DNA from: Clostridia bacterium
Lineage (GTDB): Bacteria > Bacillota_A > Clostridia > Christensenellales > Aristaeellaceae
Reading direction: 5' to 3'
DNA: 54,269 nucleotides
NCBI GenBank assembly: GCA_025997215.1
Contig: BNUH01000014.1
Coordinates: 1-54,269 of the forward strand
Under the pieces are notes generated by a model, which saw nothing but the letters and a program-made list of their open reading frames with translations, was not told the origin of the DNA and ran no database searches. The position numbers were made by a program, and so were the translations under genes. Positions 14,770-22,951 of this stretch are shown here, one piece after another (position 1 is the stretch's first letter; the number at the start of each line of letters is the position of its first letter).

Positions 14770-16575
14770 ATGGTACACGGCGATTTGACTGGCATTCGCA
14801 AATCCTGGATAGACGAGTTGGACCAGCTTTACGACTGGGAGGCAGAACGCGAGCAGTTCGCGCCGCCGCTGTTTGTCGAGGAGCTGGCGCGGCAGAGCGC
14901 GCGGATCGGGCGCGAGGTGTCGGTGTACATCACGCGCGCGGGCGAGGTCGTGGACGTGACGGTTGGCGATGCGTCGACGGTGCCGCTGAACAGCCTGCGT
15001 CTGCGCCGCAGCATGGCGCGGCTGGCAGGAGTGCGCTGCCTACACACGCATCCGGAAGGCGACGCGCGTTTATCCGATGTGGATTTACGCGCGCTGGTGA
15101 GTCTCCGGCTGGACGCGATGACCGCTGTCGGCGTGCGGGAGGACGGCTCCGTCGCGGGGCTGCAGTCCGCGTTCCTGGGTGAATGCGTCAACGGCCAGCC
15201 CGAACCGTGGCTGACTGAATTGTTCCCGCTGGATAGAATCCCACAGCGCGAATGGCGTAACGCTGTCGAAGTAGCCGACGCCGCCGTCAAACGCGGCGAC
15301 ACCGAGCTGCCCGAGGATGCGCCTGAACGCGCGCTGCTGCTCGGCATCGACAGCGACGTGTCGCTGGACGAGCTGGCTTCGCTGGCGGATACCGCGGGCG
15401 CGCTGGTCGTCGGACGCGTATTGCAGAAGCGGCTGAAGCCCGACACGACCGCCTACATCGGTCAGGGTAAGATTGAACAGGCCGCGCTGGATGCCCAGGC
15501 ATTTGATTGCGACCTGGTTATCGCCGACGACGAGCTGACGGGCGCGCAGACCCGCGCATTAGAAGAGGCGTTCGGGCTGCGCGTGATCGACCGGACGATG
15601 CTGATTCTGGATATATTCGCCCAGCACGCGCATACCCGCGAAGGCCGGCTGCAGGTTGAGCTGGCCCAGTTGAGCCACCGCTTGCCGCGTCAAGTCGGCG
15701 CGGGCCTAAGCCTATCTCGTTTAGGCGGCGGCATCGGCACGCGCGGTCCCGGCGAGACCAAGCTGGAGGTCAGCCGCCGCCGTATTCGTGAGAAAATCGC
15801 CGATCTCAAGCATGATTTAGAAGGATTGTCAAATGAGCGCGCGTTGCGCCGCGCCAGCCGTGACCGCCGCGCGATGCCGTCCTTTGCGCTCGTGGGGTAT
15901 ACTAACGCGGGTAAATCCACGCTGCTTAACGCATTGACCGACGCAGGCGCGCTGGCCGAGGACAAACTCTTCGCAACGCTCGACCCGCTTACCCGCAAGT
16001 ACGAAACGCCCACCGGGGAAGAATGCCTGCTGACGGACACGGTGGGGTTCATCCGCAAGCTGCCGACCGCGCTCGTGGAGGCGTTCCACTCCACGTTGGA
16101 GGAGGCTGCGCGCGCCGACGCGCTGGTGATTATCAGCGATGCCGCCGCGCCAAACCGTGTCGAACAGCGTCAGGTTGTACAGCAGACGTTGGAGCTGCTC
16201 GGCGCAATCGGCAAGCCCACGATCGAGGCGTTGAATAAGTGCGACATCGCGCCGCCCGACGAATCCGCCGCAGTGTTTGAATCCGCCGTGCGAATATCCG
16301 CGAAAACGGGCGAGGGTTTGGCGGAATTGGTCGGCCGGATGACGGATATACTCCGCCGCGACCGACGCGAGGTGAGCCTATTCATCCCATACACCAAACC
16401 CGCGGCGCTGGCGCTGCTGCACGAGCACGCGCAGGTGCTGGACGAGGCGTATGAACCCACGGGGACGCGCGCGTTGGTGCGCATCCGTGAGGACGCGCTG
16501 CGCCTTGCTGTCCGCGAAGGCGCGGCGGCGGCCGACAGCGCGAATGAATCAACGGATGAATTGACGAGTGAATAG
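14770..16575 (+). CDS. hflX: Ribosome-associated GTPase HflX, long form with N-terminal JAMM-like domain
   Basis: HflX is a GTPase that splits or rescues stalled 70S ribosomes under stress. The G domain shows G1 GYTNAGKST (about 376-384), G3 DTVGFIRKLP and G4 NKCD. The upstream HflX domain includes GQGKIEQAALDAQ, LEEAFGLRVIDRTMLILDIF and LGGGIGTRGPGETKLE. At 601 residues it is longer than E. coli HflX (426). The extra N-terminal part contains HTHPEGDARLSDVDLRAL, which resembles the H-x-H-P...S-x-x-D metal site of JAMM/RadC-type domains. I recall this extension from other Clostridia; its activity is unproven. The gene is monocistronic, with its own promoter carrying an inverted repeat. Confidence 0.92.
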   Translation: MVHGDLTGIRKSWIDELDQLYDWEAEREQFAPPLFVEELARQSARIGREVSVYITRAGEVVDVTVGDASTVPLNSLRLRRSMARLAGVRCLHTHPEGDARLSDVDLRALVSLRLDAMTAVGVREDGSVAGLQSAFLGECVNGQPEPWLTELFPLDRIPQREWRNAVEVADAAVKRGDTELPEDAPERALLLGIDSDVSLDELASLADTAGALVVGRVLQKRLKPDTTAYIGQGKIEQAALDAQAFDCDLVIADDELTGAQTRALEEAFGLRVIDRTMLILDIFAQHAHTREGRLQVELAQLSHRLPRQVGAGLSLSRLGGGIGTRGPGETKLEVSRRRIREKIADLKHDLEGLSNERALRRASRDRRAMPSFALVGYTNAGKSTLLNALTDAGALAEDKLFATLDPLTRKYETPTGEECLLTDTVGFIRKLPTALVEAFHSTLEEAARADALVIISDAAAPNRVEQRQVVQQTLELLGAIGKPTIEALNKCDIAPPDESAAVFESAVRISAKTGEGLAELVGRMTDILRRDRREVSLFIPYTKPAALALLHEHAQVLDEAYEPTGTRALVRIREDALRLAVREGAAAADSANESTDELTSE

Positions 16576-16576
16576 T

Positions 16577-17107
16577 TCAACCCGCCCATTCCTCCTGCAG
16601 CTGCCCCATCGCCACTAGGTCGTGGTATGCGCCTTCGCGCCATACTTCGTGCCGCAGCGTGCCTTCCACCTTATATCCGCACGCCGCGTAACACCGCAGG
16701 GCCGCCTCGTTCTTGGCCATGACGGTGAGCGATAGCTTGTGCAGGTTCATCTCGCCGAAGCCGACGCGGGTGAGTACGCGTACCGCGTCGCTGCCGTAAC
16801 CATGACCGCGCAGCTGGGCGTTGCCGATGAGTATCCCCATCTGCCCGACGCGATTCTTCCAATCGATCTTGTGGATGCCGCAGCCGCCGACATATTGGCC
16901 TTGCAGCGTCTCGATGGCGAATTGATACTCGCCGTGGCCCATGGCGGTTTGCTGGCCGATCCAGCGCGCCTCATCGTCGTATGTCACCGGGAGAATCACC
17001 CCGGACGCCGACATCTTTACTGATTCATAATCGTTTACCTGCCGGAGTACGTCCTCAATATCCTGCTGACTGTATGCGCGCAGACGGATTAGTTTGCCTT
17101 GATACAT
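16577..17107 (-). CDS. GNAT family N-acetyltransferase (RimJ/RimL type)
   Basis: A 176-residue acetyl-CoA-dependent acetyltransferase. It starts MYQGKLIRLRAYSQQDIEDV, the common opening of the RimJ/RimL-like Acetyltransf_3 group. Its acetyl-CoA loop is in GNAQLRGHGYGSDAVRVLTR, and the C-terminal CYAACGYKVEGTLRHEVWREG segment is split by the usual beta-bulge. The substrate could be a protein N-terminus, a polyamine or an antibiotic; nothing nearby decides. The gene is transcribed convergently with hflX, and the two stop codons lie only 1 bp apart. Confidence 0.85.
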   Translation of the reverse strand: MYQGKLIRLRAYSQQDIEDVLRQVNDYESVKMSASGVILPVTYDDEARWIGQQTAMGHGEYQFAIETLQGQYVGGCGIHKIDWKNRVGQMGILIGNAQLRGHGYGSDAVRVLTRVGFGEMNLHKLSLTVMAKNEAALRCYAACGYKVEGTLRHEVWREGAYHDLVAMGQLQEEWAG

Positions 17108-17175
17108 GGATTCTCCTTCACATTGTTAATACTGGATGATTATAACACAAGTACGGATAAAAAACAAAAACGCTA

Positions 17176-17205
17176 TTGCGCAACGGCTTTGATCTGTGGT
17201 ATAAT
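17176..17205 (+). promoter_or_regulatory. Promoter of rplS
   Basis: TTGCGC at 17176-17181, an 18-base spacer and a perfect TATAAT at 17200-17205, 36 bases before the rplS ATG. The only gene downstream before the T-box leader is rplS. Confidence 0.7.
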
Positions 17206-17240
17206 AGTACTTACGGCTTGGCAAAGGAGTGGCATCATCC

Positions 17241-17597
17241 ATGCAGGAAGTTATCCGCGCGATTGAGCGCGAAGAGTTCAAGAGCAGTCTGCCCCGATTC
17301 GACGTTGGGGATACCGTACGCGTATGGGTTAAGGTAGTCGAGGGTAGCCGCGAGCGCTTGCAGGCGTTCGAGGGTGTGGTCATCGCTAAGCGAAATGGCG
17401 GGATCAGGGAGACGTTCACCGTCCGGCGCGTGAGCTATGGCGTGGGCATCGAGCGCACATTCCCGCTGCACTCGCCGCGCGTGGATCGGATTGAACCCGT
17501 TCGCCGAGGCAAGGTCCGCAGGGCGAAGCTCTATTACCTGCGCAATCTGTCGGGCAAGGCGGCCAAGATCAAGGAGCGCACCGTAGTCCGCGCCTGA
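17241..17597 (+). CDS. rplS: 50S ribosomal protein L19
   Basis: A 118-residue L19, a protein at the 30S-50S interface near bridge B8. Diagnostic stretches are [55 protein letters not shown] and [18 protein letters not shown]. The ATG at 17241 (MQEVIRAIE) matches the family start; a GTG at 17229 overlaps the AAGGAG Shine-Dalgarno sequence. In most Firmicutes rplS follows rpsP-rimM-trmD; here it stands alone with its own promoter, so that operon is split in this genome. Confidence 0.97.
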   Translation: MQEVIRAIEREEFKSSLPRFDVGDTVRVWVKVVEGSRERLQAFEGVVIAKRNGGIRETFTVRRVSYGVGIERTFPLHSPRVDRIEPVRRGKVRRAKLYYLRNLSGKAAKIKERTVVRA

Positions 17598-17600
17598 TTT

Positions 17601-17619
17601 GGGTTGGATTCTTCAGCCC
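17601..17619 (+). terminator. Weak hairpin after rplS
   Basis: GGGTTG pairs with CAGCCC around a 7-base loop, beginning 4 bp after the rplS stop. No T-run follows, so termination is uncertain. It marks the boundary with the T-box leader. Confidence 0.35.
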
Positions 17620-17920
17620 TGTAATAATGGAAACGCTGGGATCGGGAATAGTAAACGGCGCATGCGTTCTAAAGAAAGCCATCGGTTGATGCGAGATGGC
17701 GGCGCGTACCGTTGAATCTGGCCCGGGAGCGGTCGGACGAACGGCCTAGATTAAAGTTAGGTTAGGCTTAGTAGCGCCGGACGGATTCCCCCGTAACAGG
17801 GAGCCATCTTTATTTAAGTGCATCTTAAATGGGTGGGTTAAGCTGGACGCCTTCGGGCGTTAAGCAGAGTGGTACCGCGAAGTGGCCTTCGTCTCTGTAT
17901 GAATAGAGACGGGGGTTTTC
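17620..17920 (+). promoter_or_regulatory. T-box riboswitch leader, probably leucine-specific
   Basis: A tRNA-sensing leader RNA. The T-box itself is CAGAGTGGTACCGCG at 17865-17879. Stem I features precede it: an AGTA loop-E-like motif at 17650-17653, the distal GGTTGATGCGA segment at about 17684-17694, and a specifier region GTTGAATCTGGCCCGGGAGC at 17711-17730. Aligned by spacing to the B. subtilis glyQS leader (GAAA-codon-10 nt ending in GAGC), the specifier is CTG (Leu) at 17718-17720. The discriminator-pairing base after TGG is T, which calls for a tRNA with A73. That fits tRNA-Leu and not tRNA-Ser or tRNA-Trp, the alternatives if the codon were TCT or TGG. It ends in a terminator 49 bp before the acyl-CoA synthetase start. 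Class certain, codon moderately sure. Confidence 0.93.
17890..17920 (+). terminator. T-box-controlled intrinsic terminator
   Basis: CGTCTCT (17890-17896) pairs with AGAGACG (17905-17911), followed by GGGGTTTT. The 5' arm can instead be disrupted by pairing of the T-box bulge region when uncharged tRNA binds, which is the usual antitermination arrangement. Confidence 0.85.
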
Positions 17921-17968
17921 TGTTGTTTAGAGATAATTATTATTCATATTAACAGGAGGGCGGTCGTC

Positions 17969-19687
17969 ATGGTAGAGACCATCGAAAAGGGTCAGATTGT
18001 GCGGAATTGGGATGTGGATCGGCCGTTGATCGAGAGCACGATCGGCGATATGCTCGACCAGATGGCCGCGCGCTATCCGGACAACGAATGCATCGTAGCG
18101 CCGGAACGCGGCGTGCGCTGGACATGGCGGCAGTTCGCCGAGATCACGGATCAGGCCGCGCGCGGGTTGATGGCCATGGGCGTGGGCAAGGGCGTGCCCG
18201 TGGCGATCTGGGCGACGAATGTGCCCGAGTGGATGGTTATGCAGTTCGCCGCGGCTAAGATGGGCGCGGTGCTGGTAACGGTTAATACGAATTACAAGCA
18301 GTATGAGCTGGAATACCTGCTGCGTCAATCGGACACGCATACGCTGGTGATGATCGGCGCCGTTCGGGATAACATCTATATCGATCATGTCAACGGCATC
18401 TGCCCGGAGATCAAGGATTCCAAACCGGGCGAGTTGGTATCACCGAAGCTGCCCATGCTCAAGAATGTCTTATATATCGGCGAGAAGGCCGATACCCCGG
18501 CGGGATTCTACCACTTCGACGCATTATATGAGCTGGCTAAGACCGTGCCGCAGGATGCGCTGATCCAGCGCAAGAAGGAGCTGAACGCGCACGACACCAT
18601 CAGCATGATCTACACGTCCGGCACGACCGGGTTCCCGAAGGGCGTCATGCTCACCCATTTCAACCTGGTCAACAACGGCGTGGGCATGGGCGATCGGATG
18701 CGGTTCACGCAGGACGATCGGCTGCTGATCGTGGTGCCGCTGTTCCACTGCTTCGGGTGCGTGCTGGGCGTCATGTCCTGCCTGACGCACGGGACGACGA
18801 TGGTGCTCATGGAACGATTCCAGCCCGTACGCGAGATGGAGATAATTGTCGAGGAAAAGTGCACGGCCGTGCACGGCGTGCCTACGATGTTCATCGCCAT
18901 GCTGGAGCATCCGGAGTTTGGGCGGTTCGACTTCTCACGCCTGCGCACGGGGATTATGGCGGGTTCGCCGTGCCCCATTAAGTCCATGCAGGATGCGATC
19001 GACAAGATGCACCTGACCGAGCTGACGATCGTATTCGGCCAGACCGAGACCTCGCCCGGCATGACCCAGACGCGCGCGGATGATTCGATCGAATTGCGCG
19101 TGAGCACGGTCGGATTCCCGCTGCCGCATTGCCAGGTGAAGATCGTCGATCCCGAGACGAATGAGGAGCTGCCGGACGGTGTGCCGGGGGAATTCGTAGG
19201 CAAGGGTTACAATTTAATGAAGGGATACTACAAGATGCCCGAGGCGACGCGCGCGGTCATCGACGATAAGGGCTGGCTGCACACGGGGGATATTGGGGTT
19301 CGGATGCCGAACGGGTACTTCAAGGTGACCGGACGGCTCAAGGACATGATAATCCGTGGCGGCGAGAATATCTACCCGCGCGAGATTGAGGAATTCATGT
19401 ACACGCACCCGGCGGTGAGGGATGTGCAAGTGGTCGGCGTGCCGGATGTGAAGTACGGCGAGGAAGTGCTGGCGTGGGTTGCGCTGCGGGACGGCGCTAA
19501 GATTACGGGCGCGGAATTGATCGAATTCGTACGCGGCGGCATGAGCCGCTATAAGGCGCCGCGATACGTGGAATTCATCGACGAGATGCCCATGAACGCG
19601 GCCGGGAAGATTCTCAAATATAAGCTGCGCGAGTGGGGCATCGAGCGTCTGCACCTGGAGAAGGCGGCGTCGGTGGAGACGGCTTAA
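17969..19687 (+). CDS. AMP-forming acyl-CoA synthetase
   Basis: A 572-residue member of the ANL adenylating superfamily, making acyl-CoA from a carboxylic acid, ATP and CoA. The AMP-binding P-loop IYTSGTTGFPKGVMLTH is at about 214-230, with FGQTETSPGMTQ as the A5 motif, TGDIGVRMPNGYFKVTGRLKD (split by the A8 hinge) and NAAGKILKYKLREW with the catalytic C-terminal Lys. It most resembles medium-chain or FadD-like enzymes. The start ATG at 17969 follows AGGAGGG. It is alone downstream of the T-box leader, so its expression should rise when one tRNA is uncharged, most likely tRNA-Leu. A role in branched-chain or isovalerate-type acid activation would fit but is inference. Confidence 0.9.
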   Translation: MVETIEKGQIVRNWDVDRPLIESTIGDMLDQMAARYPDNECIVAPERGVRWTWRQFAEITDQAARGLMAMGVGKGVPVAIWATNVPEWMVMQFAAAKMGAVLVTVNTNYKQYELEYLLRQSDTHTLVMIGAVRDNIYIDHVNGICPEIKDSKPGELVSPKLPMLKNVLYIGEKADTPAGFYHFDALYELAKTVPQDALIQRKKELNAHDTISMIYTSGTTGFPKGVMLTHFNLVNNGVGMGDRMRFTQDDRLLIVVPLFHCFGCVLGVMSCLTHGTTMVLMERFQPVREMEIIVEEKCTAVHGVPTMFIAMLEHPEFGRFDFSRLRTGIMAGSPCPIKSMQDAIDKMHLTELTIVFGQTETSPGMTQTRADDSIELRVSTVGFPLPHCQVKIVDPETNEELPDGVPGEFVGKGYNLMKGYYKMPEATRAVIDDKGWLHTGDIGVRMPNGYFKVTGRLKDMIIRGGENIYPREIEEFMYTHPAVRDVQVVGVPDVKYGEEVLAWVALRDGAKITGAELIEFVRGGMSRYKAPRYVEFIDEMPMNAAGKILKYKLREWGIERLHLEKAASVETA

Positions 19688-19698
19688 TTATTCCCTAA

Positions 19699-20217
19699 CT
19701 ATCCCCTGCCGATTACCCGGCGTATCAGCCGCCACAGCCCGAACAGCAGCCACATTATCAGGCTGCCGAACAGCACGCCGCCGAAATCCAGCGCTACATC
19801 CTGCACCATCGGGCCGCGATCGCGCATGGTCTGCAGCATTTCGTCGGCGACCGCGACGGCAAGCCCGGCTGACAAGCCATGGATGGCGAAGTGTCCGTTC
19901 ATGCGTCCCAGCGCGGCAAAGAATAGCTGCACCAGGAATCCGAATACGGCGTATTCGACGAAATGCGCTATCTTGCGGAAGTGTTCCTGCAGCTGCGAGG
20001 TATTCAGGTTGGCCACGCGCAGCATCCGCTGCAGCAGAGGAAAACGGTTGACAGCAGATTCGACCATCCTGTAAACCGCGTGGCTGCGCTGCGACGACTC
20101 GGCCGCGCTTTCCAATGAGAACGACCATATCACCCACGCAGTCAGCGCGAGCGCAAAGAATAACAACACGCCCCAGTGTATGGATGCTCGGCGCTGGACG
20201 CGGGCATTTGCTTTCAA
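19699..20217 (-). CDS. VanZ family membrane protein
   Basis: A 172-residue membrane protein with four hydrophobic segments. The VanZ signature is clear: HFRKIAHFVEYAVFGFL, then a DEMLQTMRDRGPMVQDVALD segment with conserved Glu, Gln and Asp residues. VanZ proteins give low-level teicoplanin resistance in van clusters, but most chromosomal members have unknown roles. It starts at TTG 20217 with GGAGG upstream on the minus strand. It is convergent with the acyl-CoA synthetase (11 bp apart) and divergent from the nucleoside kinase. No other glycopeptide-resistance gene is present. Confidence 0.88.
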   Translation of the reverse strand: MKANARVQRRASIHWGVLLFFALALTAWVIWSFSLESAAESSQRSHAVYRMVESAVNRFPLLQRMLRVANLNTSQLQEHFRKIAHFVEYAVFGFLVQLFFAALGRMNGHFAIHGLSAGLAVAVADEMLQTMRDRGPMVQDVALDFGGVLFGSLIMWLLFGLWRLIRRVIGRG

Positions 20218-20305
20218 ATAAACTTACACTCCTCCGATAAACCGCCGGATCGCTCTTGCATGACGGCTGGAATTTCCAATATAATATAGACGGGCGGAAG
20301 TGGGC

Positions 20306-20334
20306 TTGCCATCCGCTTGACAGTATATTATAGT
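20306..20334 (+). promoter_or_regulatory. Predicted promoter of the nucleoside kinase gene
   Basis: TTGCCA at 20306-20311, a 17-base spacer and TATAGT at 20329-20334, 34 bases before the start codon. A TTGACA at 20317-20322 has no -10 at a usable distance. Confidence 0.45.
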
Positions 20335-20367
20335 TTTTTGTGTGACATACATTAATCGGAGGCTGGC

Positions 20368-21891
20368 ATGAGTTCCATATCCAACACCCACCTGTCCTTC
20401 ACGAAGTGGGACGACGAAGCCCGGCGCGTATACGAGCGGTCGGTTCGATTCTTGTTCCTCGCCGCTGCCAGCGTGGAGTGCCCCGGCGCGCGCGTCTCCA
20501 TCGAGCACAGCGTGCACTACGGCGTATACGCCAGCCTGTCGCAGCCCGTGGATAACTTTACGGTCGCGAGGATCGAACAGCGGATGCTCTCGTATGTCCA
20601 GGCGGATACGCCGTTCATTCGTGAGGATTGGCCTGTCAGCCAGCTTGCGCGGTTATGCGACGACTGCGCACAGTCGCCAACGGTTCGACTGCTGGCCGGG
20701 CATTCAGTTGGCACAGTGGGTCCAGAAGAGACCGTCGCCGTGTATTTGTTAGATGGGTATAAGGATTACCTATTCGGGGAACTCGCGCCATCAGCCGGTA
20801 TGCTGAAGGTATTCGCGCTGCACCCGTACGCGCCGGGCGTGGTCATCCAGGTTCCAGCGTCCGATCCCAAGACGCTGCTGCCGTGGACCGCGCAGCCCAA
20901 GATAATGCGCACATTCGAACAGGCCGCGCGCTGGGCCAGGATAATTAACGTGCGCTACGCCGCCGACCTCAACGATCATGTGAAAAATGGCGAGATACGC
21001 GACCTGGTGCTGGTTAGTGAGGCGCTGCACGAGAAGTCCATTGCCGAGATTGCCGATCAAATCGTGGATAGAGGTTCGCGCGCCATACTGGTGGCGGGCC
21101 CATCCTCGTCAGGCAAGACCACGTTCACACATCGGTTAGCAATACAACTGCGGGTGTTGGGCAAGCGTCCTCTGCTGATCTCGCTGGACGACTTCTACAA
21201 ACCGCGCGAGGAAATAAAAATCGAGGCCGACGGTTCGCGCGACCTGGAACACATCGACACCATCAACACCGCCCTGCTCAATCGGCGCTTAACCAGCCTG
21301 CTCGCGGGTGAAGCCGTGGCGATGCCGCGCTATGATTTTACGATGGGTGCGACGCGCGTCGGCCCGACTGTGAGTCTGGACGCCGATCAACCGCTGCTCA
21401 TCGAGGGCATCCATGGTTTGAACCCGAAGGTTTCGGAGAGTCTGCCGCAGGAATTATGCTTCCGAATCTATATCAGCGCGATGACCGCGTTGAGCCTGGA
21501 CGCGCACAACCGCATGCGCACGACGGACGCGCGGCTGATCCGCCGGATCGTCCGCGACCACCAGTTCCGCTCCGCATCGGTGGATAGGACACTGGGCATG
21601 TGGCCATCCGTGCGGCGCGGTGAAGAGCGGTGGATATTCCCATTCCAGGAATCGGCGGATGTGACGTTCAATTCGGCGCTGCCATATGAGTGGACGGCGC
21701 TCAAACCGTACGCCGCGCCGCTGCTGAACGATGTCAATGTGTCAGGCGAACAGGCGTCCACGCTGGAGCGGCTGCGCATGTGCCTGAACATCATCGACGA
21801 AGCCAACGTCGAGCGCGACATCGGCCCGACGTCGATCATCCGTGAGTTTATCGGCGGCTGCTCGTTTTACTCGCCATCACCGACAGAGTAA
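20368..21891 (+). CDS. Nucleoside (uridine kinase-like) kinase with threonyl-tRNA-synthetase-like N-terminal domain
   Basis: A 507-residue protein of the clostridial nucleoside kinase group. The N-terminal about 230 residues resemble the second additional domain of threonyl-tRNA synthetase (RFLFLAAASVECPGARVSIE, with HSVHYGVYASL). The C-terminal half is a phosphoribulokinase/uridine kinase domain with P-loop GPSSSGKTT at 244-252, LISLDDFYKPREE and MPRYDFTMGATR. Many relatives carry a TGS domain in front; here the protein starts directly with the SAD-like part. The ATG at 20368 has GGAGG upstream. The product probably phosphorylates a pyrimidine nucleoside or a related small molecule; the substrate is not established for this architecture. 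Confidence 0.8.
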   Translation: MSSISNTHLSFTKWDDEARRVYERSVRFLFLAAASVECPGARVSIEHSVHYGVYASLSQPVDNFTVARIEQRMLSYVQADTPFIREDWPVSQLARLCDDCAQSPTVRLLAGHSVGTVGPEETVAVYLLDGYKDYLFGELAPSAGMLKVFALHPYAPGVVIQVPASDPKTLLPWTAQPKIMRTFEQAARWARIINVRYAADLNDHVKNGEIRDLVLVSEALHEKSIAEIADQIVDRGSRAILVAGPSSSGKTTFTHRLAIQLRVLGKRPLLISLDDFYKPREEIKIEADGSRDLEHIDTINTALLNRRLTSLLAGEAVAMPRYDFTMGATRVGPTVSLDADQPLLIEGIHGLNPKVSESLPQELCFRIYISAMTALSLDAHNRMRTTDARLIRRIVRDHQFRSASVDRTLGMWPSVRRGEERWIFPFQESADVTFNSALPYEWTALKPYAAPLLNDVNVSGEQASTLERLRMCLNIIDEANVERDIGPTSIIREFIGGCSFYSPSPTE

Positions 21892-21902
21892 GTTAAATTA
21901 CT

Positions 21903-22772
21903 TCAAAATAATGACAACTGCTGTGCTTTCAACTCGAATCGATTCAAGTACGCGAATATTTCGCCCGAATCGCACATGATGCCATGCCGCTGGCACGTGT
22001 CGCGCAGAATCGCCTCCAACCTATCGTGGTCGGAGGAAAGGCATTCATACGACAGGCCGAAGGTGTCGATATACCGCCGCTTCATGCCGGGGAAGTGTTC
22101 GTCCAATTTCTTGTAGAAATAATCGCGGTCGCCGTCGCGCAGGGTCAGGCCGATGCCGAAGTAGATTATCCCCTTCACTTCGGCGCGGATGCAGTAATCC
22201 AGCAGGCCGCGCAGATTCTCCTCGGTGTCATTGATAAACGGCAGTATCGGACACATCCATACCACGGTCGGTATCCCAGCGTCGCGGAACACCTCCAGCG
22301 CGCGGAAACGCTCGGCGGTGGTTGAAACACGCGGCTCAAGTATTCTGCATAAATCCTCGTCGTATGTGGTCAACGTCATCTGAACGACGGCTTTCGTCTT
22401 TGCGTTTATCGATTTGAAAAGATCCAGATCGCGCAGTATCCTGGTGGATTTTGTTTGGATGGCTATGCCGAAACCCAGGCTGTCGATGAGTTCTAACGCG
22501 CGGCGTGTGACCTGCAGCTCCTCCTCCAATGGGATATATGGGTCGCACATCGCGCCGGTGCCCACCATGCAGGGCTGGCGCTTCTTACGCAGCTGGGATT
22601 CGAGTATCTTAACAGCGTCTAGTTTTACTTCAATATCCTCGAAGTCGTGCTTGATCTGATAGCACACGCTGCGGCTGTCGCAGTAGATGCACCCGTGTGT
22701 GCAGCCGCGGTACAGATTCATGCCGTTGGTGGGAGAGAGGATGGTTTTGTAGGGGGAGTAGTGCACGTTCAT
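21903..22772 (-). CDS. SPL-like radical SAM protein
   Basis: A 289-residue radical SAM enzyme of the spore-photoproduct-lyase-related (Rv2578c/SplB-like) group. The cluster ligands are Cys24, Cys28 and Cys31 in GCTHGCIYCDSR. The surrounding NLYRGCTHGCIYCD and the downstream IQTKSTRILRDLDL are typical. True SplB has a CxxxCxxC motif in a different context plus an extra catalytic Cys, so DNA photoproduct repair should not be assumed; most members of this group are uncharacterised. It starts at ATG 22772 (a GTG at 22775 is also possible), behind a strong minus-strand promoter at 22820-22848. The 3' end converges with the kinase gene. Confidence 0.82.
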   Translation of the reverse strand: MNVHYSPYKTILSPTNGMNLYRGCTHGCIYCDSRSVCYQIKHDFEDIEVKLDAVKILESQLRKKRQPCMVGTGAMCDPYIPLEEELQVTRRALELIDSLGFGIAIQTKSTRILRDLDLFKSINAKTKAVVQMTLTTYDEDLCRILEPRVSTTAERFRALEVFRDAGIPTVVWMCPILPFINDTEENLRGLLDYCIRAEVKGIIYFGIGLTLRDGDRDYFYKKLDEHFPGMKRRYIDTFGLSYECLSSDHDRLEAILRDTCQRHGIMCDSGEIFAYLNRFELKAQQLSLF

Positions 22773-22819
22773 CACGACCTAACGTTTGCCAAACACTATT
22801 TATTATTGAACACTAATAC

Positions 22820-22848
22820 ATATTATGCGATTTTTGTGTGGAAGTCAA
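22820..22848 (-). promoter_or_regulatory. Promoter of the SPL-like radical SAM gene
   Basis: On the minus strand, TTGACT (22848-22843), a 17-base spacer and TAATAT (22825-22820) give a near-consensus promoter about 48 bases upstream of the start codon. Confidence 0.65.
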
Positions 22849-22870
22849 TCCATTTTCCGCCGCGCCTCGC

Positions 22871-22899
22871 TTGCAAACTTTCTGCGGACGATGTAAAAT
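22871..22899 (+). promoter_or_regulatory. Promoter of the ABC exporter pair
   Basis: TTGCAA at 22871-22876, a 17-base spacer and TAAAAT at 22894-22899. The predicted transcript start near 22906 excludes the longer upstream reading-frame starts of the first ABC gene. Confidence 0.55.
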
Positions 22900-22951
22900 G
22901 TTGGCTGAAGTTAGTAGTTTAATGCTGTCGAAGAGAGGTAATACGATCCGC

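Noticed and set aside
17717..17721. Serine (TCT) or tryptophan (TGG) as the T-box specifier
   Set aside because: Spacing to the following GGGAGC favours CTG, and the T after TGG in the T-box calls for A73, which does not fit tRNA-Ser or tRNA-Trp. Not fully excluded.
20317..20322. TTGACA as the -35 of the nucleoside kinase promoter
   Set aside because: No -10-like hexamer lies 16-19 bases downstream; the overlapping TTGCCA-N17-TATAGT fits better.
22838..22951. Longer N-terminus of the first ABC exporter subunit
   Set aside because: The extra codons overlap the predicted promoter TTGCAA-N17-TAAAAT and do not resemble the family; the start at 22952 or 22922 is better.
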